Source of the DNA: Hysterangium stoloniferum
Taxonomy: Eukaryota > Basidiomycota > Agaricomycetes > Hysterangiales > Hysterangiaceae
Reading direction: 5' to 3'
NCBI GenBank assembly: GCA_015178975.1
Contig: WHVD01000033.1
Coordinates: forward strand, 310,001-374,000
DNA length: 64,000 bases
This document shows, piece after piece, positions 55,754-64,000 of this stretch (position 1 is the first letter of the stretch; every line of letters starts with the position of its first letter). The notes under the pieces were generated by a model. That model saw only the letters and a program-made list of their open reading frames with translations, was not told the DNA's origin and ran no database searches. The translations under genes were made by a program, and so were the position numbers.

Positions 55754-57629
55754 CTAATTAGACGGTACCGACACACGAGTGGAAGGTGTGGCGACCACGC
55801 AAAGGAAGGAACGCGCGGAGAAATCTAAAGTTTTAAGCGAGTAATTGAAGAGTTCGTCGTTGGTCGTGTCGTGCATAATATCACAATGTGGAAGAAGAGA
55901 AACGAGAATGGCGATGGTATCGAGGCTGCGTACTGTGGTACACGCACATTCGGGCTCGGAAGGTGCATCTATCAGCTTCAGAGTCAAGTCGATTATTTCT
56001 TTGCCAGACGCCAGGAAATGCCAATTAGGACTCGTGTGGGTCAGAATGAGACTGGTAGGACAATTGTATGGGCGGATGTAAGACGGTGCTGGAAGATAAA
56101 ATATAGTGAACGTACCGGACGATGGGCCCAATGAACGAAGAAACGACATTCAGCTGGTTGATGTGATCGGTGAGAAGCGTCCTGTGGTTGAAGAAGGTTT
56201 CCAAGGAGGCAATACTCCCATACAGTGAGTCCGACGTGTGCCAATCAAGATGAAGTGTCAATGACGCTATATGCATGTTCATGTCGTCCAATAAAACCCT
56301 CAATACAGCTCCAGCGATATCTCGAAACCATGCATCTTGGTGCATACAACACACGAGAAGCCGGATAGGATCTTCATGAAAGGTAAGTCGTTGTGTCTGA
56401 TATTCTCTGTTATGGTTTTGGTGGGAAGGATGAAACGATGGAATGTCGCGACGCACGGTTGCAACCAGAATTCAATGCAACCTCTGATCGCCGTGAGCTC
56501 CTCTACAGATAGTGGACGCGTGTGGCAGATCGCTTCCAAGATAGGAATAAGGCTGAAAAGGGGTAAGGGCAGATCAAATTCTGAGACATAATGCGATTCT
56601 GAGACATAACGGGCGATGTGTATGATAAATGTTGATGCAACTTCATCAAAGTTGGTGTGCAGCGGTGACCTGACTAAAACGTTGTATAGTGATGACGTCA
56701 TCGACGATGACGCGTCTCTATCTAACCAATAAACGCCGGGGCAGAAAAAGAAAGCCGAAGCCAAGAATGTCATAAGCTCGGTAGTGTGACCTTTGCTGCT
56801 CCCCGGCATGTGTGAAAATATCCGGAAACTCTTTAAAACTTCCCTCGCTCTTCTCCGAATTTGAGGCGGGTACATAGGTCTACGACTCAGATATGAGTAT
56901 TTCCAGTGTATTCAATGATTTAGGTATCCCTACCTCGCTAAATCAGCACTGTCTTGAACTAGTTTTCCCAGTCTTGGCAGCGTAAGATGCTTGGGTAGAA
57001 ACTTGCTAAAGACACCATCGTCTCGTAGCAAACGGGTGATTTCCCCGTATATTGTCAGCTTTGCGATCAGCGAAGCTGTCTTAGCACTGTGAAGGACTTT
57101 CATCCCAACCCTTTCCAAACCGACTCCACAGTAATACCCGGGGCCAATGTCAATGCTTGACATTGTCCGCTGACTCCGCGAGATCATTCCCCATCCATCG
57201 GCATGACTGCAATAGGGGCTGAGGGTGGATGTCGTGTTGGTGGATATCTTAACAACATTCGGTGGGTCATGGTAGCCCGTTTCTCCTTGACACTGAAATG
57301 CGCAGCATGTGACACATCACATGGAAATAGCATTATACTTCACTCACCCACTCGTCAACCCAAATCTCTATATGGTTTGCAGACAGCTGTATGTGTTGCC
57401 TACCATCCGGGGCCCGATAACATAAATCATGGCCGGGTTCGTTACAACCCCATCGTTCTCGAAGCTTCTCCCTGAACATCTCTCTCATCCCTTTAACGAT
57501 CTCGTCCCGTTGCTCTGAACCCAATACACCAGGGGAAACTAAGGGTGGGAGTTCCTCAATGTCTTCAAGGTCGATCCCAGCCGTTGCCGAATCGTGATTC
57601 CCCGGAGTCGTCTCGCTGGAAGCAGACAT
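55754..57629 (-). CDS. Five-exon family, intact copy B (548 aa)
   Basis: In transcription order the exons are 57629-57348, 57292-56934, 56879-56355, 56298-56116 and 56051-55754. Introns of 55, 54, 56 and 64 nt start GTGAGT, GTAGGG, GTGTGT and GTACGT. All joins keep phase and give 548 codons plus a stop. Exon lengths match copy A (282/359/525/183/298 against 282/362/537/183/298), differing only by multiples of three. C62, H67, C70 and H79 are kept; by eye about nine of the first 94 residues differ from copy A. Exon 3 reads YPPQIRRRAREVLKSF, SSLYNVLVRSPLHTNFDEV and AIRGCIEFWLQPCV. Exon 5 reads LTLKLIDAPSEPECACTTV and SFLCVVATPST. The upstream block (57630-57960) is intact. Function unknown. Two independent open copies with conserved splice sites argue for a real, recently active gene. 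Confidence 0.65.
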
Positions 57630-57960
57630 TGGTGGGTAGCAGTCTTACTTACAAGAGAAGGGGGTGCCTCGCCTTTATGCCCCCATTGGTCGGAGAGTTA
57701 ATTCCACCAAGGTACAGCCTTGTGGCTGTGCTTACACAGGATTCACAGCATGTCACGCCTGCCATCGGAAGCAAATCCCCTCACCTTCCTTAACCTATAT
57801 AGATCCCAGTGGACGTAGTTACTTTACTACTTTCTTACGCCTTCTGCTGAAGGCTCACACAGTATCTAATAATAGTTTAGACAATTCTGACCCCATAATA
57901 TAGTATTTAAGGGTGTTATTGAGCGTCATGGTTGAAAGTAAAACGGCTTTTCTCTTATTC
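57630..57960 (-). promoter_or_regulatory. Upstream block of intact copy B
   Basis: The reverse complement of 12540-12891, well conserved, including 'cttttatgcccccattggtcggagagttaattccaccaaggtacagcct' and 'ctatatag'. It lies between the ATG at 57629 and second-family sequence. Confidence 0.45.
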
Positions 57961-58620
57961 GAGAAGTGGCATTACCTTGAATAATATAAATGCAATCCAG
58001 AGCTATGCTGATCCCCTGCCGCTTTCAAGTTGTCGTTGTTAACCTGAAACTTTTCTTGCGAGAGTGCGGGCTGGCTGTTTAATTTTATCAAAACCTTCAA
58101 CGAGGAGAAACCCAGGGCAAGTGATGGTCTAGTCGGGTTGATGATGTTGAAACTTAAGACCCATATTATTAGGGAGTCATGGATAAGTATAATCGACTTC
58201 TTGTAACTATACAGTAGTTGCCTCATTTATATACGTTTTCTCGATTATGTAGGCGCTGGGGGAGTCGGGGTGATATGCCCGAGAACAAAGGGGGAAGAAC
58301 CTTTATGTCTCAGGTCATATTGCCCCTGATCGGGAAAAGCAGAACGGTGTTTTCTTCACCTTCCAACAGATGGTTGATGGTAAGCAACGTCGTTTCATGC
58401 TTCACCCTTGACATATCAATCGGATTGAACTTTGTGCAACGTCTGAGCCAAAGGAAAATAGTGACAGAAGACCAAAGTTCTCATTGTAGATTTTATTGAG
58501 GTACACAAGGGTCTGACTTGGGAACTATTTTGATTATGGCGTGTCCATCCGAATTTGTATTGACAAATTGTATATATAATCCCATATCACGTAATACTTA
58601 CTTACACCTAGTTTATCATT
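57961..58620 (-). pseudogene. Second-family 3' exons, with LTR
   Basis: On minus: NTNSDGHAIIKIVPSQTLV, an intron ending GGCTCAG, RRCTKFNPIDMSRVKHETTLLTI, the LTR 58368-58145, then NPTRPSLALGFSSLKVLIKLNSQPALSQEKFQ. Apart from the insertion it is the same subtype as 11.8-12.5 kb. Confidence 0.45.
58145..58368 (+). mobile_element. Solo LTR, 224 bp
   Basis: The ends are TGTTGAA...TTCCAACA (inverted ends, one mismatch). The flanks GATGA (58140-58144) and GATGG (58369-58373) agree at four of five bases, so the target duplication is slightly aged or 4 bp. It interrupts a second-family exon that is continuous at 12400 and 32110. No coding. Confidence 0.65.
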
Positions 58621-59183
58621 ATGGCTGAATGGAATTGATTCATGATTGTTAGTCAAGGAACTAAGAAGTCTGTGGGGTCCATACAAACTTCCTAGCTCAT
58701 CAATGGCTATCGTCATCACCAAATGGGTAGAAGATACGGTGCATGTCAAGGTAATGCATCATAATGTAGTGGCTCTGGAATAATCTTCAGTGCAGCGGAA
58801 TAACAACAAAAATATTTCTTTAGAATGCAGTTGGGATCACTCTCGATGACAATTAAACTTCAGTATCCTGGGGCCAGACCAAAAATGACAGGAATTCCCT
58901 TCAAGACAGTGGCAATGGCCGCATCCGGTCTCGGATTGGTGTGTAAACATTCCTGACCAAGTCCTCTCCGGTCGGTTCAAAAACGGTCCAAGAATAATTA
59001 TCCCTGGTGAGATGTACACATCCTACAATATTTAGTCACAAACCACGAATCCTACAACTTCAGAGGTATCATCGACCCAGTTTTCATCACGGACTCAGCA
59101 CGGAGCTGCAATTTGGATAAGAAGTGATTGTATGTGCTCTGAAATTGCCCCAACCAACGGAGGTTGATTCAACTTTTATTCAC
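58621..59183 (+). repeat. FKNGPG segment, coding-like on plus here
   Basis: This is the inverted orientation, so its open-like strand is plus: SSSMAIVITKWVEDTVHVKVMHHNVV (58697-58770), QLGSLSMTIKLQYPGARPKM (58830), RFKNGPRIIIPGEMYTS (58975-59030), and SSRTQHGAAIWIRSDCMCSEIAP near 59100. The last resembles the ELAAIxxSDY motif of the downstream module. Confidence 0.4.
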
Positions 59184-59367
59184 TGTAAGCCTGGTGGCTT
59201 ACGACATACTGATTACGTTATCACAGACGCGCATAGTAGTTTTTTCATATCGTTTTACTTACCGTCATCATCGTGTATCGTACTCGCCGTTCTAGAGGAA
59301 TACAGTTTGGTCCTATCAACGTCTGGACCGATGCCAATGTAAGGCTGCATTAGACAGCAGCCTTTCA
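59184..59367 (+). mobile_element. Small LTR-like element with hairpins at both ends
   Basis: 184 bp, TG...CA ends, with the 5-bp duplication TTCAC (59179-59183 and 59368-59372). The target is continuous at about 21830-21850. A 7-bp stem (59185-59191 with 59196-59202) opens it and an 8-bp stem (59341-59348 with 59357-59364) closes it. No coding. It may be a very short LTR or another small non-autonomous element. Confidence 0.6.
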
Positions 59368-59700
59368 TTCACCCTCCAAGGCCAGTTAAAAATGGAACGA
59401 TGAGATCCTCCTGTTAGTTTGTTCCAAATCTGTCAGCATTGTCTGAGGAGAAATTGGGTTGAGGTATGGAGCAGGACGTTTGCCAGGTCAAACAACGTCT
59501 TTCCAATGCTGATATGGAGTTCGAAGAAGATGTTGCTGCTACACCGGTGAAACGTGTGGCCACCACAGAAAGAAAGGAAAGAGCGGTGGAAACTAAATTT
59601 TCAAGACACTCAAGGCTGAACCGCTTGTTGATGGGCTGTGCATTGTGTCTTAATGTCTTAATCTGCAAGGAGACAAAAAAAAATTGGGACTGCATAGTAT
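59368..59700 (-). pseudogene. Exon 5-like C-terminal frame, inverted
   Basis: Minus frame 59695-59414 reads FFFVSLQIKTLRHNAQPINK, ECLENLVSTALSFLSVVATRFTG and SALERRCLTWQTSCSIPQ, equivalent to 21516-21797. The overlapping plus frame 59466-59702 is also open, but its residues are less conserved across copies. Confidence 0.45.
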
Positions 59701-60440
59701 AGTATTTCTAGCATTCTTGAGCGTCAGAGTTGAAATCAAAATGGCTTTTCTGATATCGAGAAGTGACATTGCCTATGTATATTATAAATGCAGTCCAGAG
59801 CGATGCCGACCTATTGCTGCCTTCAAGTTCACAGCGGTACACGCGAGTCCAGGGTGGAAAGATCCAGCTATCAGGGTCAGTGTGACCCCGATTATTTCTT
59901 CGCCGTATAATGTAGCAACTCTGTTCAATGTGACGAGCGCAAGGTATATTAAGGATTGTAAAGTACTGTGAGTCGTTGCCAATGTTCAAGCTGACATCTG
60001 GCAGTGTCTCTTTGGCTAGCACCATTATGGCGACTAACTCACCGGCATTACTTTTCATAAAACGGCCTGGGAGTATGCATAGGAAGGAACAGGTGACAAC
60101 AACTAACGTCCAAGAGGCCCACGGATCTAGTCGACGATTGCATTAATATTATATTGAATCAAATGACTGTTTTGCTACTACTCGAAATCAAATAATTCAA
60201 ACATGAAAATTGGTAGAATGAACTCCAGTCGACTGGACTGGAAGCAGTAGGGGAAATGTCGGGATAGCGAGTGAAATAAATTGTCGTGCCGTGAAGTGTG
60301 ACGCTAGCGACTGAAACATTGAAAAACAACACAAACGAGACTTCTTGTGATTTGGCTTTTGCACGCGGCGGGGCGGTGTGGGTATTCTTCAGCTCTGATT
60401 GATAAGTTATTCCCCCTGACACAACGACAAACTACCTTTC
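59701..60440 (-). pseudogene. Second-family mosaic, inverted, well preserved
   Basis: Minus frames 60422-60159 (MSGGITYQSELKN, SVASVTLHGTTIYFTRYPD) and 60058-59708 (NAGELVAIMVLAKETLPDVSLN, ELEGSNRSASLWTAFIIYIG) match 20.79-21.5 kb nearly base for base. The pair 20.76-22.2 kb and 58.8-60.44 kb is therefore a recent inverted duplication. Confidence 0.5.
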
Positions 60441-61453
60441 TCTTATCCAAGGTGAACGCTCACGACAATGTGAGGTGTGGGTGTTTGATCATGGTGTTGT
60501 CCATTGGTTTCGCCTGGCTTCATGTTCTCCCGAACAGATGATGACACGAAGGTAACGGTAGGACCGCCTTCTTTGAGACGTCCTGGTGGTATTCGATTAA
60601 CATTGCTACCACGATGTGATTGCAGTGAAGGAAAGTCCTCGGGCTATATTCAACACGAGTCTAGAGAATCTCGCAGCGATCATTACAGCTGACTATTATT
60701 GTTTTAAATTGTGATAAATTATGTAGCTTCATACACCCCTCAAATCCGCGTTCTTTTTGAAATGATTGTCATTTATAAATAGGATGCCAATCTAGCCGCG
60801 AGTGGTGCCCGCAAGTGCACTCAACTCATGTATGGCATCAACGCGGACAAGCTACAGAGCTCGGGGCAATGGTGAAAAGTGACTGTATGCGCTCTTATAT
60901 TTGTTCGACATATGGCAGCTTGATTTTCAAGTGTTCAATGGAAGAGAATTAGTTTAAGGAATTCGCCGAACAAATTGCCTCGCACGGTGTGAAGGCCCTC
61001 GGTTTTAAGATCATGGATCTTGTTGATTGAGTACTGGCGAAGATATGAGCCTGACCGAGACATGCATCAAAATGGGGACAGGGAGGACTTTTTCAGACAT
61101 TCAGTAAGATCTTATTTAAAACATGATAATACAAGGTGGCTATATGTGTCCTTACATAGGCCCAAATCATATAGCCTTATAAGATCTGCAACCCCGGGTG
61201 CAAAGTGAGTTGAATAAAGGGCGACGCTATTCGCCTCCTCCTGGTTTGATTGAGATGTGTCGGCATTATCGAAGAGAAATTATTAGCAAATGTGTCCATT
61301 TGATGGTGCAAAAACTTTCAGGGCAACCATGTTTTCTGACACTGATATGGGGTTCTAATTATACCCTACCAACACACGAGTGGAAGGAGCGGCCACCACG
61401 CAAAGGAAAGAACATGCCGTGAAACCTAAACGCTCAAGCCTGTAGCTGGTGGA
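60441..61453. repeat. Downstream module, inverted
   Basis: It resembles 20.04-20.76 kb and is complete on the exon 5 side. Plus reading: IFNTSLENLAAIITADYY (60650), ELGAMVKSDCMRSYICSTYGS (60860), FKEFAEQIASHGVKALGFKIMDLVD, and after 61198 QSELNKGRRYSPPPGLIEMCR. Confidence 0.45.
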
Positions 61454-63150
61454 TTAAACATTGCTCGAGCCGCGCATAACGTCAAAATGTCGAAGGAGAG
61501 ACACAAGAATGGCGATGCAATCGAGGCTACGCACTGTGGTACACGCGGATTCGGACTCAGAAGGTCCAGCTATCAGGTTCAGAGTCAACTCGATGATACT
61601 TTCACCAGACGCCAGGAGGTGCCAGCTCGGAATCGTATGCGTCAGAATCAGACTGGTAGGCAAGTTTCACAGGCGGATGTAAGACGGTGCTATAAGGTAA
61701 AACATTATGAACGTACCTTAAGATGGACCCAATGAGCAAAGAAACGACGTTGATGTGATCAGTAAGAAGCGTGCAGTGGTCGAAGAAGGTTTTCAAGGAG
61801 GAAATATTCCAATACAGTAAACATGATGCCTCCGAATCAATATGTTGTGTCAATGACGCTATATGTTGTCCAATAAAACTGTCAATACAGCTCCAGCAAA
61901 ATCTCGAAACCATGCATCTTGGTGGATGCAACACACGAGAAGCTCTATAGGATATTCATAAAAGCGAAGTCGTTGTGTCTGATATTCTCTGTTGTGGTTT
62001 TGGTGGGAAGAATGAAATGGTGTGATGGCACGACGCACGGTTGTAACCAGAATTCAATGCAACCTCTGATCGCCGTGAGCTCCTCTACAGATAGTGGACG
62101 CACGTGGGTGATCGTTTCTACGATATACGGAAGGCCGAAAATGGGTGAGAGATCATGATAACCGGCTATTTGTATGATAAATGTTGGTGTGCAGCGGTAA
62201 CTTGACTAAAGCGTTGTAAAGTGAGGACGTAATCGCAGGTGACGCGTCTCTATCTGACCAATGGACGCCGGGACACCTTTTGAAGGCCGAAGCAGTGTGA
62301 CCTTTGCCACTCTGCTGCATGTGAAGTGAAGGCCTCGAGAAATCATCTAAAACCCTCGTTGTTCTTCTCTGAATTTCAAGTGGATATGTGGGTCTACGAA
62401 GACGTCAGTATTTCGAGTGTATTTAACATTGACGCTGAGTTATGCCTACCTCATTAAATCAAAACTCTCTTGAACTAGTCTCCCCAATCTTGGCAGGGTG
62501 AGATGCTTGTGTAGAAACTTGGTAAAGGCGCCGTCGCCTTGAGACAATTGACTCATGATTTGCTGGTATATTTTCAGCTTTCCCATCAAGGAAGCTTTCT
62601 TTGCGCTGTGAAGGACTGTGATACCAACCCTTTCCAAACCGACTCCGCAGTAATACCCGGGGCCAATTTCAATACTTGACAATGTCCTAAGACTCCGTGA
62701 GATCATTCCCCAGTCCTCAGCATGACTGCGATACAGGCTGAGATTGGATCTCGTGTGGGTAGATACCTTAAGAACAGTGGGTGGGTCATGGTAGGTCGTT
62801 TTTCCTTGACACTGAAATGTGCCGCATGTAACACCGATCACATGGAAATAACGTTTTACTTTACTCACTCACTCGCCAACCCAGACCTCTGTATGGTTTG
62901 CAGACAGCTGTATGTGCTGCTCATCATGAGGGTCCCGATAACGTAAATCATGGCCGGGTTCGTTACAGCGTCATCTTTCTTGAAGGCTCTCCCTGAATAT
63001 CTCTCTCATCCCCATCCTAATGATCTGGTCGCGTTTCTCTGAACTCAATACATCTGGGGAAACTAAGGATGTAGTTCCTCAACATCTTCAAGGTAGGACT
63101 CAGCAGTTGCCAAATCGTGATTCCCCAGAGTTATCTCGTTGAAGGTAGAC
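61454..63150 (-). pseudogene. Five-exon copy G, diverged subtype
   Basis: On minus: exon 1 from ATG 63150 (MSTFNEITLGNHDLATAESY) loses frame at the PPL position. Exon 2 is fully open (CQGKTTYHDPPTVLKVSTHT, EDWGMISRSLRTLSSIEIG, LGRLVQESFDLMR, ending about 62446). Exon 3 is broken and shortened. Exon 4 (VLLDNI..IASLTQHIDSEAS) and exon 5 (SIIELTLNLIAGPSESESACTTVRSLDCIAILVSLLRH, early stop) remain. It belongs to the same subtype as copy 1 at 6086. Confidence 0.6.
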
Positions 63151-63450
63151 ATTGGTGGGTAGCAGTCGTACTTACACTCAAACGAGATGGTGAGCTTTTA
63201 TGCCGCAGTCAGTCGGAAATTTAATTCCACCAAGGTACAGCCTTGTGGCCGGGCCTACGCAGGATCCACAGCCTGTCATCCCTGCCTTTGTAAATAACAT
63301 CCCCTCACCCGCCATAAAGGCTCCAATGCACTAAGTTACCTCATTACTTTCTTACGCCTTCTGCTCAAGGCTCACACAGCATTTAATATAATATTTTAGT
63401 CAATTGTGACCCCATTGCATAATATTTCTGGCATTATTGAGCGTCAGAGT
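63151..63450 (-). promoter_or_regulatory. Upstream block of copy G, inverted
   Basis: Recognisable by 'ggtagcagtcgtacttaca', 'gtcggaaatttaattccaccaaggtacagcctt' and 'cgccttctgctcaaggctcacacag'. It is diverged in parallel with its gene. Confidence 0.35.
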
Positions 63451-63955
63451 TGCAATACGGCTTTTCTGACATTCCAGAAGTGGCATTGCCAAGGATAACA
63501 TAAATGCACTCCAGAGTGATGCTCACTGGGTGCTACATTCAAGCTGGCGTTGTCAATTTGAGACTTTATCCAGCGAGATTGCGTGCTTCCTGTTTAATTT
63601 TATCAAAACTTTCAATGAGAAGAAACCCGGGTCAATGATAGTCTAGTCAGGTTACTGGCAAGCAACGTGGCTTCTTCAGGTACCCTTGCCACATCAAACA
63701 GCTTAAATTTTGCAGAATGTCTGAGGAAGACAAAGAGTAAGGTAAGACCAGAGTTCTCATGGTAGATTTTATCGAGGTACGCAAGGGTCAAACTTGGAAT
63801 ATCTTCAGTTGTGGCGTGTCCATCAAAATTTGTATTAATAAACTGCACACATGACCCCATGTCAGGTAATACTTTCTTACACCTAGCCTTATTTTTATCT
63901 GTCATGCCGAGTGGAATGTTTTGCCCCAGGCTCACACTCTTCATGCGTGGACATG
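63451..63955 (-). pseudogene. Second-family 3' exons, inverted
   Basis: On minus from 63944: MKSVSLGQNIPLGMTDKN, NTNFDGHATTEDIPSLTLAY, then FKLFDVARVPEEATLLASNL. It is the same subtype as 17.8-18.7 kb. At about 63956 the sequence jumps to 'ttccttcctatgcgttagtctctacacctttcactggtgtgt', a different second-family exon, and the window ends. Confidence 0.45.
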
Positions 63956-64000
63956 GTGTTCCTTCCTATGCGTTAGTCTCTACACCTTTCACTGGTGTGT

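Noticed and set aside
55845-56134. Plus-strand frames of 78-87 aa across exon 5 of copy B, and the same antisense frames in most other copies
   Set aside because: They lie opposite a better-supported exon, have no splice-consistent context, and their recurrence follows simply from copying the sense sequence.

Overview
The window looks like a repeat-rich, gene-poor stretch of a filamentous fungus, most likely an Agaricomycete basidiomycete. Two things point there. Every intron I can reconstruct is 51-64 nt with GT(GC)...AG ends. The one LINE fragment ends in a cysteine-rich tail (TGHRFLGTYY, CPCGK, LEALAEF) of the type I know from Agaricomycete non-LTR elements. I see no rRNA, tRNA, CRISPR or bacterial features.

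Most of the 64 kb is built from rearranged, variously diverged copies of two multi-exon gene families and the spacers between them. I name these by description because I recognise neither. (1) The 'five-exon family': exons of about 282, 362, 530, 183 and 298 nt joined by introns of 55-57, 54, about 56 and 64 nt, coding for about 550 aa. Two copies read open from ATG to stop across all five exons: 12892-14783 (+, 553 aa) and 55754-57629 (-, 548 aa). The other copies are broken, truncated or chimeric. (2) The 'second family': exons with the motifs RLPGRFIKNNAGELVA, NTNSDGHATIED and FKPFDVARVDEET, none of them clearly intact. Between genes lie a conserved block upstream of exon 1, a 'downstream module' of three mutually related sub-blocks, and an 'FKNGPG segment' that is open on the opposite strand.

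Layout: 1-208 is an LTR fragment. 209-1480 carries a separate three- or four-exon gene candidate. 1.48-36.7 kb is an array in plus orientation. 36.7-39.2 kb is a non-repeated spacer with a 257-aa minus-strand frame followed by AT-rich DNA. 39.2-64 kb is an array in minus orientation, interrupted by a plus block at 47.9-52.5 kb. Segments about 19.7-20 kb apart (for example 10.7-15.9 against 30.4-35.7 kb) are near copies, so recent large duplications lie on top of much older ones.

At least twelve LTR-type sequences lie in the array, most of them solo LTRs with TG-type ends and 5-bp target duplications. There is also a 5'-truncated LINE with a 14-bp target duplication. One five-exon copy (42.3-46.5 kb) has taken three of these insertions. 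I saw no gag, pol or envelope coding.

All exon joins are my reading of the sequence and are unconfirmed by RNA. Block boundaries for diverged pieces are approximate to about 50 bp. Functions are unknown.
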